From positions 1,851,444 to 1,915,443 of the forward strand of contig NZ_LT906450.1 in assembly GCF_900187265.1 (NCBI RefSeq): 64,000 nt of DNA, given 5' to 3'. This document shows, piece after piece, positions 1 to 10,169 of the stretch. Made by a program: the position numbers and the translations under genes. The DNA comes from Rhodococcus rhodochrous. Its GTDB lineage: Bacteria; Actinomycetota; Actinomycetes; Mycobacteriales; Mycobacteriaceae. The notes under the pieces were generated by a model. That model did no database searches. It was not told the DNA's origin and saw only the letters and a program-made list of their open reading frames with translations. Numbering within the stretch: the stretch's first letter is position 1; every line of letters begins with the position of its first letter.

Positions 1-144
1 GGAGGTGACGGGCAGCCCCGCCACGGTGAAGGGGTTGTCGTAGATCGACACCGCCGTCCCTTCGATCCGCTGGGCGCATCCCGCCAGCAGGAGGACGGTC
101 AGTGCGGGCACCACCAGTCGCGCGAACCGGTGCGTCCGTCGCAT
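1..144 (-). CDS. Putative lipoprotein, N-terminal part only
   Basis: Only the first 48 codons lie in the window; the gene runs off the left edge. The start ATG at 144 follows an AGGAGC ribosome site about 8 bases upstream. The product begins with a basic stretch, a hydrophobic core and a lipobox LLAGC with the lipidated Cys at residue 23, so it should be exported and anchored to the membrane. It lies 28 bases downstream of glgB on the same strand and may share its transcript. The visible part is too short to name the family; an actinobacterial zinc-metallopeptidase-like lipoprotein is possible but unproven. Confidence 0.7.
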   Translation of the reverse strand, partial: MRRTHRFARLVVPALTVLLLAGCAQRIEGTAVSIYDNPFTVAGLPVTS

Positions 145-172
145 GTCGTTGTGCTCCTGTCGTCGGGCAGCG

Positions 173-2383
173 TCACCTCCGCAACGACAACCAGATGGCG
201 CCGTGCGCAGGCAAGGTCACCCGAGCCGAGGCGGGACGCCCGTGCCACGAATGTTCGTCCGCCTCCACGGCGCCGAAGTTGCCCGCTCCGTTGCCCTGGT
301 AGGCGGTCGCGTCCGTGTTGAGGACTTCCTCCCACGTGCCCGGTTCGGGCAATCCGACACGATAGTCGGCGTAGGTCGTGCCCGAAAAGTTGTGCAGGCA
401 CGCGACCACCGAGCCGTCGCTGCCGTAGCGCAGGAACGACAGGACGTTGTTGTGCGCGTCGTTGGCGTCGATCCACGAATATCCGCCGGGCGTGGTGTCG
501 AGCGTGTAGAGCGCCGGGTGCGAGCGGTAGATGCCGTTGAGATCGCACACCAGCCGGTGGATGCCGGCGTGGAGCGGTTCGTCGAGCTGCCACCAGTCGA
601 GGCCGCGTTCCTCGGACCACTCGGCGACCTGCCCGAACTCCTGGCCCATGAACAGCAACTGCTTGCCGGGATGCGCCCACATGTAGGCGAGCATCGACCG
701 CAGGCCGGCCGCACGTGTGGCATCGTCGCCCGGTAGTCGCGTCCACAGCGTGCCCTTGCCGTGGACGACCTCGTCGTGGCTGATGGGGAGCACGAAGTTC
801 TCGCTCCACGCGTACACGAGCGAGAACGTGATCTCGTGGTGGTGGTAGGTGCGGTGCACGGGATCTCGGCCGAGATAGCCGAGAGTGTCGTGCATCCAGC
901 CCATGTTCCACTTCATGCTGAACCCGAGCCCGCCGACGTTCGTCGAGCGGGTCACGCCCGGCCAGGAGGTCGATTCTTCCGCGACCGTCACGATCCCCGG
1001 ATAGTGCTTGTGGACGGTGGCGTTGAGTTCCTGCAGGAACGCGACGGCCTCGAGGTTCTCGCGTCCGCCGTAGATGTTCGGCGTCCAGCCGCCCTCGGGA
1101 CGCGAGTAGTCGAGATACAACATCGAGGCCACGGCGTCGACGCGCAGACCGTCGATGTGGAACTCCTCGATCCAGTACAGGGCGTTGGCGACGAGGAAGT
1201 TCCGCACCTCGGGCCGGCCGTAGTCGAAAACGTAGGTGCCCCAGTCCAGCTGCTCACCGCGGCGCGGATCGGGATGCTCGTACTGGGGGCTGCCGTCGAA
1301 GCGCGCGAGCGCCCACTCGTCCTTCGGGAAGTGGGCGGGCACCCAGTCCACGATCACGCCGATCCCGGCGGCGTGGAGACGGTCGACGAACGCGCGGAAC
1401 TCGTCGGGTGTGCCGAACCGGGAGGTGGGGGCGTAGTAGGAGGTGACCTGGTAGCCCCACGACCCGCCGAAGGGATGCTCCGCGACCGGCAGAAGCTCGA
1501 CGTGCGTGAACCCGGTCTCGAGGATGTACTCGGCCAGCTGGTCGGCGAGTTCTGTGTAGTTCAGGCCCGGACGCCACGATCCGAGGTGCACCTCGTAGAC
1601 CGCCATCGGTTCCTGCCAGGGCTGCGACTTCTCGCGGGTCGCGACCCACTCGTCGTCGTTCCAGGTGTAGTGACTCTCGGTGACCTTCGACGCGGTCGCG
1701 GGCGGCACCTCGGTGGCGAACGCCATCGGGTCGGCCTTGTCGCGGACGGATCCGTCGCGGCCGTGCACCCGGTACTTGTACAGCGCGCCCGGTTCGACGC
1801 CGGGGACGAAGACCTCCCAGACACCGCTCGAGCCGAGCACCCGCATCGGGGCGGTGCGCCCACCCCAGCCGTCGAAGTCGCCGGTGACGGTGACTCCGCG
1901 CGCGCCCGGTGCCCACACGGCGAAGGACGTGCCCGTCACCGGGCCGTCCGGGGTCTCGTAGGTTCGTGGGTGGGCGCCGAGCACCTCCCACAGCCGTTCG
2001 TGCCGGCCCTCGCTCAGCAGGTGACGGTCGAGTTCGCCCAGCGTCGGCATGAAGCGGTATCCGTCCGCGACGAGCTCGACGTGATCGAACGGGTAGGTCA
2101 CCACGAGCCGGTAGTCGGCGAGATCGAAGACCGGGATCAGGGCGCTGAAGACGTCCCCGCCCACGGGTTCGAGCGGATGGTCGCGACCACTGATCCGGGC
2201 GGCGACCTTCTCTGCACCGGGGCGCAGCGCCCGGATGACCGTCCCCTCCGGATGCGGATGGGCCCCGAGCACCGCGTGCGGATCGTGGTGCTCGCCGGCG
2301 GCGAGCAGCTCGAGGTCCTCCGGTCGCGGGCTGTGGCGCCGGCGCGGAACATCGGCGCCCGGCGTCTGGGGCGGCACGGTCAC
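173..2383 (-). CDS. glgB: 1,4-alpha-glucan branching enzyme GlgB
   Basis: GlgB (736 aa) transfers alpha-1,4 chains to form alpha-1,6 branches in glycogen or capsular alpha-glucan. An N-terminal carbohydrate-binding region and a second beta domain ([18 protein letters not shown]) precede the GH13 barrel. Conserved regions are visible: DWVPAHF (about residue 346), GLRVDAVAS with the nucleophile Asp (about 414), VAEEST with the acid/base Glu (about 468) and [10 protein letters not shown] (about 537). Length is normal for the family. The GTG start at 2383 overlaps the glgE stop as GTGA, implying translational coupling; a GTG two codons later is possible. In the GlgE pathway this enzyme branches the linear chains that GlgE extends from maltose-1-phosphate. 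Confidence 0.96.
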   Translation of the reverse strand: MTVPPQTPGADVPRRRHSPRPEDLELLAAGEHHDPHAVLGAHPHPEGTVIRALRPGAEKVAARISGRDHPLEPVGGDVFSALIPVFDLADYRLVVTYPFDHVELVADGYRFMPTLGELDRHLLSEGRHERLWEVLGAHPRTYETPDGPVTGTSFAVWAPGARGVTVTGDFDGWGGRTAPMRVLGSSGVWEVFVPGVEPGALYKYRVHGRDGSVRDKADPMAFATEVPPATASKVTESHYTWNDDEWVATREKSQPWQEPMAVYEVHLGSWRPGLNYTELADQLAEYILETGFTHVELLPVAEHPFGGSWGYQVTSYYAPTSRFGTPDEFRAFVDRLHAAGIGVIVDWVPAHFPKDEWALARFDGSPQYEHPDPRRGEQLDWGTYVFDYGRPEVRNFLVANALYWIEEFHIDGLRVDAVASMLYLDYSRPEGGWTPNIYGGRENLEAVAFLQELNATVHKHYPGIVTVAEESTSWPGVTRSTNVGGLGFSMKWNMGWMHDTLGYLGRDPVHRTYHHHEITFSLVYAWSENFVLPISHDEVVHGKGTLWTRLPGDDATRAAGLRSMLAYMWAHPGKQLLFMGQEFGQVAEWSEERGLDWWQLDEPLHAGIHRLVCDLNGIYRSHPALYTLDTTPGGYSWIDANDAHNNVLSFLRYGSDGSVVACLHNFSGTTYADYRVGLPEPGTWEEVLNTDATAYQGNGAGNFGAVEADEHSWHGRPASARVTLPAHGAIWLSLRR

Positions 2384-4398
2384 GACTGCCTCCTGTAGGC
2401 GAGCGTTGTGCGGGTGGGGATGCCGATCGGGGGCAGGACCAGGATGTGTGCCACCGCCCGCCACGGCTCGAGGCGCACGTAGTTGGCCTGTCCCCACGAG
2501 TACTGTTCCCCACTCACCTCGTCGTAAACGGGGAAGTGGTCGTGCCAGTCGTGTCCGATCGCCGGCATGTCGAGCCAGACCGTGCCCTGTTCGGCCCCGT
2601 AGGGGTTGAGGTTGATCACCGTGAGCACACAGTCTCCGGTGGACGGATCGAACTTCGAATAGGCGATGAGTGCGTCGTTGTCGACGTGGTGGAAGGTGAT
2701 GTTGCGCAGCTGCTGCAAGGCCGGATGCGCGCGCCGGATGCGGTTGAGGGTGGTCAGCCACGGTTCGAGCGACTCGCCGCGCCGGCGGGCCTCGTCGTAT
2801 CGTCGCGGCCGCAATTGGTACTTCTCCGAGTCGAGGTACTCCTCGCTGCCCGGCCGCACCGCAAGGTGCTCGAACAGTTCGTAACCCGAGTACACCCCCC
2901 ACGACGGGGCCATGGTGGCGGCGAGCGCCGCGCGCAGCGCGAACATGCCCGGCCCGCCGTGCTGCAGCGTCTCGTGCAGGATGTCGGGGGTGTTGACGAA
3001 CAGGTTCGGCCGGGCTTCGTCGGCCTTCGCAGCGATCTCGGTACCGAACTCCGTGAGCTCCCATTTCGCGACCCGCCACGTGAAATACGTGTAGGACTGC
3101 GTGAATCCGCGTCGCGCGAGCCCGTACATGCGGGCGGGGCGGGTGAACGCCTCGGACAGGAACAGCACGTCGGCATCGGTGCGCTTGATCTCGGCGATGA
3201 GCTGCTCCCAGAAGTTCGGGGGCTTGGTGTGCGGATTGTCGACGCGGAAAATGTCGACGCCCAACCGGATCCAGTGCCGGACCACGCGCAGGACCTCGGC
3301 GTAGATGCCCTCGGGGTCGTCGTCGAAGTTGATCGGGTAGATGTCCTGGTACTTCTTGGGCGGGTTCTCCGCGTAGGCGATCGTGCCGTCGGGCAGCACG
3401 GTGAACCACTCCGGATGCTCCCGCGCCCACGGATGATCGGGGGCGCACTGCAACGCGAGATCGAGTGCGACCTCGAGGTCGAGTTCCTTCGCCCGGGCGA
3501 CGAAATCGCGGAAGTCCTGCTCGGTGCCCAGTTCGGGGTGGATGGCGTCGTGACCGCCCTCGTCGGAACCGATCGCCCAGGGCGACCCGACGTCGTTCGG
3601 GCCGGCGACGAGCGTGTTGTTCGGTCCCTTGCGGTTGACCTTGCCGATCGGATGGATCGGGGGGAGGTAGACGACGTCGAAGCCCATCGCCGCGATGCGC
3701 GGCAGGTCGCCGGCGGCCGTGGCGAAGGTGCCGTGCCGCGGGGTGCCGTCCTCGTGCCAGCCGCCGGTGGACCGGGGGAAGAACTCGTACCAGGAGCCGA
3801 ACAGTGCGCGGCGACGATCCGCGAAGGCCGTGAACGCCTTTCCGCGCGTGACCAGCTCGCGAAGGGGATGAGCGCGGAGGATCTCGGTGACGTCGGGGGA
3901 GAAGGCCGGAGCGATGCGTTCGGCCAGCGGCCGGTCGGAGCGCAGGGACACCGCGACCGCGAGCAGGGCGGGCCGGTTGCCGCGCGGTGCGCCCTTCGCG
4001 GCCTTCTCGAAGATCCGTGCACCGACCTCGAGATCGTTCGCGAGTTCGGCGGCGTCCTGCCCGGCATCGGCCTTCGCGGTGACCGCGTGCCGCCAGGTCG
4101 CCACCGGGTCGCTCCACGCCTCGACCCGGTAGGTCCACGCGCCGACGCTCGTGGGGGAGAAGGTGGCGTGGAAGGTGTCGGGTTCGGTGCCCGGAACCAT
4201 CGGGATCCGCACCAGCCTGCCGGCGGATTCGGGATCGTCGGCCGGTCCTCGGACGGCGAGTGTCGCGGCGATGGCGTCGTGGCCCTCGCGCCACACGACG
4301 GCGGAGACCGGCACCACCTCCCCGACGACCGCCTTCGTCGGATAACGCCCTCCGTCGATGGAGGGTTGTACGTCGTCGATGGCGAGCCGACCTGTCAC
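2380..4398 (-). CDS. glgE: Alpha-1,4-glucan:maltose-1-phosphate maltosyltransferase GlgE
   Basis: GlgE (672 aa) uses maltose-1-phosphate to lengthen linear alpha-1,4-glucan, the committed step of the trehalose-to-glucan route in mycobacteria and relatives. The N-terminal domain carries the family signature [15 protein letters not shown]. The GH13_3 barrel has [10 protein letters not shown] with the nucleophile Asp (about residue 385) and [10 protein letters not shown] with the acid/base Glu. I chose the GTG at 4398, which has a GGAG site 5 bases upstream; the frame stays open to a GTG at 4470 that lacks a ribosome site. It forms an operon with glgB (GTGA overlap) and is divergent from glgP, as in M. 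tuberculosis Rv1327c. Confidence 0.95.
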   Translation of the reverse strand: MTGRLAIDDVQPSIDGGRYPTKAVVGEVVPVSAVVWREGHDAIAATLAVRGPADDPESAGRLVRIPMVPGTEPDTFHATFSPTSVGAWTYRVEAWSDPVATWRHAVTAKADAGQDAAELANDLEVGARIFEKAAKGAPRGNRPALLAVAVSLRSDRPLAERIAPAFSPDVTEILRAHPLRELVTRGKAFTAFADRRRALFGSWYEFFPRSTGGWHEDGTPRHGTFATAAGDLPRIAAMGFDVVYLPPIHPIGKVNRKGPNNTLVAGPNDVGSPWAIGSDEGGHDAIHPELGTEQDFRDFVARAKELDLEVALDLALQCAPDHPWAREHPEWFTVLPDGTIAYAENPPKKYQDIYPINFDDDPEGIYAEVLRVVRHWIRLGVDIFRVDNPHTKPPNFWEQLIAEIKRTDADVLFLSEAFTRPARMYGLARRGFTQSYTYFTWRVAKWELTEFGTEIAAKADEARPNLFVNTPDILHETLQHGGPGMFALRAALAATMAPSWGVYSGYELFEHLAVRPGSEEYLDSEKYQLRPRRYDEARRRGESLEPWLTTLNRIRRAHPALQQLRNITFHHVDNDALIAYSKFDPSTGDCVLTVINLNPYGAEQGTVWLDMPAIGHDWHDHFPVYDEVSGEQYSWGQANYVRLEPWRAVAHILVLPPIGIPTRTTLAYRRQS

Positions 4399-4657
4399 GC
4401 TAGCTCCGTTCCGTGCGGGTCCGGGTGGACGAGCAGGGCCGATGGGGGCAACGACCGTGTCTCGAACCACCGTAATGGAGGTCGCGCCGCGCGGCTGTGC
4501 ATGCGGCGGGGACCCGCGAAGGATCCCCTCTGCGGCACCGAAAGTATCTGTAACTCAGCGTTCACTTCAATTGACCGGACGGCAACACCCTGCTCCCTAC
4601 TGTTTGTTCTGCAAGACAACAACAGCCTCCTCGGAGGCACGACGAAGGGAAGAACAC

Positions 4658-4726
4658 ATGGGTCTGGTTGCCGGTCTGATCGGAGTCGTCGGAGACTTGC
4701 TGCACCTGCTCCTCGGCGGACTCTGA
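4658..4726 (+). CDS. 22-residue hydrophobic peptide
   Basis: This short frame encodes 22 residues beginning MGLVAGLIGVVGDLL and ending HLLLGGL, with one Asp and one His in an otherwise Gly/Leu/Val/Ile sequence. AAGGGA at 4645-4650 lies 7 bases before the ATG, and a strong hairpin terminator follows 30 bases after the stop, so it looks like a self-contained transcription unit between glgE and glgP. A TACTGT -10-like hexamer at 4598-4603 could drive it, and a small GCCTCC/GGAGGC hairpin (4625-4638) lies in the putative leader. The peptide could span or lie along a membrane as one helix. I do not recognise it. A non-coding regulatory RNA with a chance frame is the main alternative. Confidence 0.5.
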   Translation: MGLVAGLIGVVGDLLHLLLGGL

Positions 4727-4755
4727 GTCCACCGGCCGACGGGGGGTCGGTCACA

Positions 4756-4795
4756 GGAGAGAAGGCCCCGCGGTGTGCACGCCGCGGGGCCTCTC
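4756..4795 (+). terminator. Hairpin terminator after the small peptide gene
   Basis: Arms GGAGAG..GCCCCGCGG and CCGCGGGGCCTCTCC pair over about 15 bases with a small bulge on the left arm and an 8-base loop. No long T-run follows, as is common in high-GC actinobacteria. It would separate the small peptide gene from glgP. Confidence 0.65.
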
Positions 4796-4895
4796 CGTGT
4801 GCCGGGTGATCCCGTCCGCGACCGGCACGGATACGGGCACGTGAGATCCGACGCCCGGCCGTCACGAAGCGCCCGCGGTCGGTAGTGTGCTCCCC

Positions 4896-7472
4896 GTGAA
4901 AGCACTGCGCCGGTTCACCGTACGAGCCCATCTTCCCGAGCGGCTGGCTGCGCTGGGAGCCCTGACCGCCAACCTCAGATGGTCGTGGCACCCGCAGACC
5001 CAGGACCTGTTCGAATCGGTCGACCCGGACCTGTGGCGCCGGTGCAGCAACGACCCCGTCCGGCTGCTCGGCGAGGTGCCGCCCGCCCGCCTCGACGCGC
5101 TCGCCGAGGACGGCGACTTCCTCGCCCGCCTCGATGCCGCTGCCGCCGACCTCGAGCACTACCTCGCCCGTCCCCGCTGGTTCCAGGAACAGCAGGAACG
5201 CGGCGCGGCACTGCCCGCCGGCATCGCCTACTTCTCGATGGAATTCGGTGTCACCGAGGTGCTGCCGAACTACTCCGGCGGCCTCGGCATCCTCGCCGGC
5301 GACCACCTCAAGGCCGCCTCCGATCTCGGCCTGCCGCTCATCGGTGTCGGCCTGCTCTACCGCTCCGGCTACTTCCGGCAGTCGCTCAGCGCCGACGGCT
5401 GGCAGATGGAGCACTACCCCTCCTACGACCCGCAGGGCCTGCCGCTGCGACTGCTCACCGAGGCCGACGGCACCGCCGCGCTCGTGCAGGTCGCCGTGCC
5501 GGGTGGGCGCACACTCGACGCGCGGATCTGGATCGCCCAGGTCGGGCGCGTCCCGCTGCTGCTGCTCGACTCCGACATCCCGTCCAACGACGAGGAGCTG
5601 TGCGGGGTCACCGACCGCCTCTACGGCGGCGACCAGGACCACCGCATCAAGCAGGAGATCCTCGCCGGCGTCGGCGGTGTCCGCGCGGTGCGCGCCTACA
5701 CACGCATCCACGGCCTGCCCGACCCCGACGTCTTCCACATGAACGAGGGACACGCGGGTTTCCTGGGCGCAGAACGCATCCGCGAACTCGTCACCGGCTC
5801 CGGACTCGACTTCGACGAAGCGCTCGCCGCCGTGCGGGCCGGCACGGTCTTCACCACCCACACCCCCGTGCCCGCGGGTATCGACCGCTTCCCGATCGAT
5901 CTCGTCCGTCACTACTTCTCGGGCACCAACGGCGAGAACGAGTCGGCGCTGCTGCCCGGCCTCACGGTCGACCGCATCCTCGCGCTCGGACGCGAGAGCA
6001 ACCCGAACGTGTTCAACATGGCCCATCTCGGTCTGCGACTCGGCCAGCGCTGCAACGGTGTGTCCAAGCTGCACGGCGAGGTCAGCCGCGGCATGTTCGA
6101 AGGACTGTGGCCCGGATTCGACGCCGCCGAGGTGCCCATCGGATCGGTCACCAACGGTGTGCACGCCCCCACCTGGGCCGCGCGCGAGTGGATCGCGCTG
6201 GCCAACCGGCTCGCCGGACCCGACCGGGTCGAGGAGGCCCGCGGCTGGGAATTGCTCCAGTCCATCGACCGCAAGGAACTGTGGTCGACCCGCAACACGC
6301 TGCGCGCCCAGCTCGTCGCCGAGGTGCGCCGCCGGCTGCGCGAGTCGTGGCTCGAACGCGGCGCCACCGAGGCCGAACTGGGCTGGATCGAGTCGGTCTT
6401 CGACCCGAACGTGCTCACCGTCGGGTTCGCACGGCGCGTGCCCACCTACAAGCGCCTCACCCTGATGCTGCGCGATCCCGAGCGGCTGCGCGCGTTGCTG
6501 CTCGACGACGAACGGCCCGTGCAGCTCGTCGTCGCCGGTAAGAGCCACCCCGCCGACGACGGCGGCAAGGCCCTCATCCAGCAGGTCGTGCGGTTCGCCG
6601 ACGAGTACGACGTGCGGCACCGCATCGTCTTCCTGCCCAACTACGACATGTCGATGGCCCGCTATCTGTACTGGGGTTGCGATGTGTGGCTGAACAACCC
6701 GCTGCGCCCGCTCGAGGCGTGCGGCACGTCGGGCATGAAGTCGGCCCTCAACGGCGGTCTCAACCTGTCCATCCGCGACGGATGGTGGGACGAGATGTTC
6801 GACGGTGAGAACGGCTGGGCCATCCCCACCGCCGACGGTGTCGACGACACCCGCCGCGACGATCTCGAGGCCGCCGCCCTGTACGAATTGCTCGAACGTT
6901 CGGTGCTGCCGCGCTTCTACGACCGCGACTCCGACGGTGTGCCGGCCCGCTGGATCGAGATGGTGCGTCACACGCTCGAGAATCTCGGCCCGAAGGTGCT
7001 CGCCTCGCGCATGGTGCGCGACTACGCCGTCGACTACTACATCCCCGCGGCCGCGGCGGCCGCGAAGGTGACCGCCGACGACTACGCGGGTGCGCGGGCG
7101 CTGGCCGACTACCGGCACCGCATCGAGGCGGCGTGGCCCGGAGTACGTGTCGCGCAGGTCGATTCGACGCCGATTCCGGACGTGCCGCAGATCGGCCTGC
7201 CGCTGGGGCTGACCGCACACGTCCAGCTCGGCGACCTGACCCCGGAGGACGTCGAGGTGCAGGCAGTGGTCGGGCGCGTGGGCTCCGACGACACGATCGG
7301 CGACCCCGTCACCGTGCCGATGGAACACATCGGCACCGATTCGCTGGGGGAGGAGTTCACCGCGACGGTGCCGTTGCCGCTCGCCGGCGCCGTCGGCTAC
7401 ACGGTGCGGGTGCTGCCCAGACACGGCCTGCTCGCCTCGCCCGCCGAACTCGGCATGGTCGCGCTCCCGTAG
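4896..7472 (+). CDS. glgP: Alpha-glucan phosphorylase GlgP
   Basis: GlgP (858 aa) removes glucose-1-phosphate from the non-reducing ends of alpha-1,4-glucan and uses pyridoxal phosphate. Characteristic features are SMEFGVTEVLPNYSGGLG near residue 115, and CGTSGMKSALNGGLNLS near residue 610, which includes the region around the PLP-binding lysine. The GTG at 4896 (VKALRRFTVRAHLPERL) matches the M. tuberculosis Rv1328 N-terminus; a GTG three codons upstream is in frame. It is divergent from glgE-glgB and convergent with dinG 21 bases away. It probably recycles the glucan made by the neighbouring enzymes. Confidence 0.94.
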   Translation: MKALRRFTVRAHLPERLAALGALTANLRWSWHPQTQDLFESVDPDLWRRCSNDPVRLLGEVPPARLDALAEDGDFLARLDAAAADLEHYLARPRWFQEQQERGAALPAGIAYFSMEFGVTEVLPNYSGGLGILAGDHLKAASDLGLPLIGVGLLYRSGYFRQSLSADGWQMEHYPSYDPQGLPLRLLTEADGTAALVQVAVPGGRTLDARIWIAQVGRVPLLLLDSDIPSNDEELCGVTDRLYGGDQDHRIKQEILAGVGGVRAVRAYTRIHGLPDPDVFHMNEGHAGFLGAERIRELVTGSGLDFDEALAAVRAGTVFTTHTPVPAGIDRFPIDLVRHYFSGTNGENESALLPGLTVDRILALGRESNPNVFNMAHLGLRLGQRCNGVSKLHGEVSRGMFEGLWPGFDAAEVPIGSVTNGVHAPTWAAREWIALANRLAGPDRVEEARGWELLQSIDRKELWSTRNTLRAQLVAEVRRRLRESWLERGATEAELGWIESVFDPNVLTVGFARRVPTYKRLTLMLRDPERLRALLLDDERPVQLVVAGKSHPADDGGKALIQQVVRFADEYDVRHRIVFLPNYDMSMARYLYWGCDVWLNNPLRPLEACGTSGMKSALNGGLNLSIRDGWWDEMFDGENGWAIPTADGVDDTRRDDLEAAALYELLERSVLPRFYDRDSDGVPARWIEMVRHTLENLGPKVLASRMVRDYAVDYYIPAAAAAAKVTADDYAGARALADYRHRIEAAWPGVRVAQVDSTPIPDVPQIGLPLGLTAHVQLGDLTPEDVEVQAVVGRVGSDDTIGDPVTVPMEHIGTDSLGEEFTATVPLPLAGAVGYTVRVLPRHGLLASPAELGMVALP

Positions 7473-7493
7473 GAGCCGGGGCCCGCCGGGTGC

Positions 7494-9527
7494 TCAGCCG
7501 CGCAGACGCGTGAGTGCCCGGCGGACCACCGCCGGATCGGCCGTTTCCCAGAACGGCGGCAGCGACGCGCGCAGATAGCCGCCGTACCGCGCGGTCGCCA
7601 GACGCGAATCGAGCACCGCCACCACACCCCGGTCGTCGGTGCTGCGCAGCAGTCGCCCCACACCCTGCGCCAACAGCAGGGCGGCATGATTGGCGGCGAC
7701 CGCCATGAATCCGTTGCCGCCGCGCGCCTCGACGGCGCGCTGCCGGGCGACCAGCAGCGGATCGTCGGGGCGGGGGAACGGAATGCGGTCGATGAGCACC
7801 AGCGACAGCGACGGGCCCGGAACGTCGACACCCTGCCACAGCGACAGGGTCCCGAACAGGCTCGTCGCCTCGTCGGCTGCGAACTTCTCGACCAGCGCGC
7901 CCGTCGCGTCGTCGCCCTGGCACAGGACCGGCGTGTCGAGACGGTCGCGCAGCGCCTCGGTGGCGGCCTTCGCGGCGCGCATCGAGGAGAACAATCCGAG
8001 GGTGCGCCCTTCGGCTGCGGTGACGAGTTCGGCGATCTCGTCGAGATGCGAGGGCGGCAGACCGTCGCGGCCGGGTGGCGTCAGGTGCTTCGCGATGTAG
8101 AGGATGCCCGCCTTCGCATGATCGAAAGGCGACCCCACGTCGATCCCGTTCCACGCGAGATCGCCCTTGTCGGAAGGCGGTTCGGCGCCGGAGGCGGAGG
8201 TGGTGTCGCTACGGGCGGGGGACTGCGGCGGCAGACCCCAGTTGACGGCGAGGCCGTCGAACGACCCGCCGACCGTGAGGGTCGCGGAGGTGAGGACGAC
8301 GGTGGACTCGCCGAACAACCGGCTGCGCAACAACCCGCCGACCGAGAGCGGCGCGACCCGCACGGTGCGGCGGACGTTGCCGCGGAACTCGTCGGCGGCG
8401 AGCCACACGACGTCGGGCCGCTGAGAGGGATCGCGCTGCTCGAAGGTCGTGAGCACCCGGACCGCGCAGTCGTGCACCTCGTCGATCTCCGCGAGCGCCT
8501 GACTGCGGGCCGCGGCGACCTCGGGGTCGGTGCCGGGCTTGGCCGGTCCGATCGCCGTGTGCACGGCCCAGGCGGCATCGCGGATCGAGGCCAGCGCGGC
8601 CGCGGCGCCCTCGGGCAGCTCGTCCCAGCGACCCGCCGGTAGTGCTTCGAGAAACGACTCCCAGTTCTCGGCGGCACCGTCGAGCCGATCGATCTCCTCG
8701 TCCTCGACGAGCTTGACGCAGCGCCGCGCGGCCGCCGACACCGTGCCCGGAGACAACTCGGCCGTGGCGACGTTCGTGATCCGATCGACGAGTTCGTGCG
8801 CCTCGTCGACGACCACGACGTCGTGCTCGGGCAGGATCGAGATGCCGGTGATGGCATCGATCGCGAGCAGCGCGTGGTTGGTGACGACTACGTCGACCTG
8901 CGCGGCCTCGGCTCGCGCGATCTCGGCGAAGCAGTCTTCTCCCACCGGGCACCGCGACTTGCCGAGGCACTCGCGCGCCGTGACGGAGAGCTGACGCCAC
9001 GCCTGATCGGAGACGCCGGGAGACAGATCGTCGCGGTCGCCGGTCTCGGTGGTGGACGACCACTCCGTCACCCGCCGCACCTCGCGGCCGATGCGCGAGA
9101 GGGCGAACGCGTCGAACAGCTCGGCGTCGGGCGTCTCCTCGGCGAGGCCGGTATGGATCTTGTTCAGGCACAGGTAGTTTCCGCGACCCTTGAGGATCGC
9201 GAAACGCGGGCGCCGGCCGAGCGAACCGGCGAGGGCGTCGGCGAGTCGCGGCAGGTCGCGCTCGACGAGCTGCCGCTGCAACGCGATGGTCGCGGTGGAG
9301 ACCACCACGGTGCGGCCCGTCTTCACCGCGTACCGGATACTCGGCACGAGATAGGCCAGCGACTTACCGGTACCCGTGCCGGCCTGTACGGCGAGGTGTT
9401 CGCCGGTGTCGATGCTGTGCGCGACGGCCGAGGCCATCGTCAGCTGGTTGCGCCGCTCCTTACCGCCCAGTGCGTGCACCGCGGTTCGCAGCAATTCTGG
9501 GACTTCGGGGAGATCCGGCACCGGCAC
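7494..9527 (-). CDS. dinG: DinG-family ATP-dependent DNA helicase
   Basis: A 677-residue XPD/DinG superfamily-2 helicase. Walker A (AGTGTGKS) lies at residues 49-56, the DEAH motif is in VVVDEAHEL, and motif VI is in WQGVDVPGPSLSLVLIDRIP. Four cysteines between Walker A and DEAH (NYLC, ECLGKSRC, EDC) fit the 4Fe-4S cluster of this family. It should unwind 5'-3' and resolve D-loops, R-loops or forked DNA. The start is GTG (VPVPDLPEVPELL), with a second GTG two codons in. Position and strand match M. tuberculosis Rv1329c. Confidence 0.93.
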   Translation of the reverse strand: MPVPDLPEVPELLRTAVHALGGKERRNQLTMASAVAHSIDTGEHLAVQAGTGTGKSLAYLVPSIRYAVKTGRTVVVSTATIALQRQLVERDLPRLADALAGSLGRRPRFAILKGRGNYLCLNKIHTGLAEETPDAELFDAFALSRIGREVRRVTEWSSTTETGDRDDLSPGVSDQAWRQLSVTARECLGKSRCPVGEDCFAEIARAEAAQVDVVVTNHALLAIDAITGISILPEHDVVVVDEAHELVDRITNVATAELSPGTVSAAARRCVKLVEDEEIDRLDGAAENWESFLEALPAGRWDELPEGAAAALASIRDAAWAVHTAIGPAKPGTDPEVAAARSQALAEIDEVHDCAVRVLTTFEQRDPSQRPDVVWLAADEFRGNVRRTVRVAPLSVGGLLRSRLFGESTVVLTSATLTVGGSFDGLAVNWGLPPQSPARSDTTSASGAEPPSDKGDLAWNGIDVGSPFDHAKAGILYIAKHLTPPGRDGLPPSHLDEIAELVTAAEGRTLGLFSSMRAAKAATEALRDRLDTPVLCQGDDATGALVEKFAADEATSLFGTLSLWQGVDVPGPSLSLVLIDRIPFPRPDDPLLVARQRAVEARGGNGFMAVAANHAALLLAQGVGRLLRSTDDRGVVAVLDSRLATARYGGYLRASLPPFWETADPAVVRRALTRLRG

Positions 9528-9546
9528 AGGGTATCGGTCCCCACCG

Positions 9547-10164
9547 TCACCTTCGGCCTGCGGCCCCGCTACCTGTGACTTCGGCGATATCTGTGACTCC
9601 GGAGATGTCGGTGACCAGTTCGACGCCGGCCTCGCGCATCCGTTCGAGTGCCGGGCGGATCGTCGTCTCCGACACCCCCGCGGTGTAGGGCAGCAGCACC
9701 CGCGCGCCGAAACCCTCCTCGATCGCGTCGAGCGCGGTGGCCCGCACGCAGTGGTCGGTGGCGATCCCGACGATGTCGACGTCCGTCACGCCGCGGTCGC
9801 GCAACCACGACGCCAGCATCGTGCCCTCGTCGTCGGTTCCCTCGAAGCCCGAATAGGCCGCGTCGTCGGCCCCCTTCGAGAAGACGGCCTCGAACCGGTC
9901 CGTGGCCAGCTCCGGATGGAAGTCCGCGCCCGGCGTCCCGGCCCGGCAGTGCGGCGGCCACGAGTCGACGAAATCGGGTTCGGGAGAGAAATGATCCCCG
10001 GGATCGACGTGGTGGTCGCGGGTCGCGACGATGTGTGCGTAGTCGTCACCGCGCGCCTGCAGGAACCGGGTGATGTCGGACGCCACCCGCGAGCCACCCT
10101 CCACGGCGAGCGAACCGCCCTCGCAGAAGTCGTTCTGGACGTCGACCACCAACAATGCGCGCAT
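9547..10164 (-). CDS. pncA: Nicotinamidase (PncA-type isochorismatase fold)
   Basis: This 205-residue protein hydrolyses nicotinamide to nicotinate. The catalytic triad is visible: Asp in VVDVQNDF near residue 8, Lys in VFSKGAD and Cys in ATDHCVRATA. Metal ligands fit TRDHHVDPGDHF. The ATG at 10164 has GAGGGG 8 bases upstream; a GTG three codons earlier would overlap the pncB stop as GTGA. It directly follows pncB, so the two would convert nicotinamide to nicotinate and then to nicotinate mononucleotide. In M. tuberculosis pncA lies elsewhere, so the pairing differs from the otherwise shared order. Confidence 0.92.
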   Translation of the reverse strand: MRALLVVDVQNDFCEGGSLAVEGGSRVASDITRFLQARGDDYAHIVATRDHHVDPGDHFSPEPDFVDSWPPHCRAGTPGADFHPELATDRFEAVFSKGADDAAYSGFEGTDDEGTMLASWLRDRGVTDVDIVGIATDHCVRATALDAIEEGFGARVLLPYTAGVSETTIRPALERMREAGVELVTDISGVTDIAEVTGSGAAGRR

Positions 10165-10169
10165 GGCAC

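Noticed and set aside
2384-4294. Upstream extension of the glgB frame through the glgE gene
   Set aside because: The extra 637 residues are Arg/Pro/Ala-rich nonsense in another frame of glgE on the same strand. GlgB homology starts at the GTG at 2383, which overlaps the glgE stop.
4571-4603. A full -35/-10 promoter for the small peptide gene (TTGACC and TACTGT)
   Set aside because: The spacing is 21 bases, too long for a normal pair. Only the -10-like hexamer is kept as a possibility.
4395-7424. A 1009-codon frame antisense to glgP
   Set aside because: It is a shadow of the glgP coding strand with no recognisable fold and no ribosome site.
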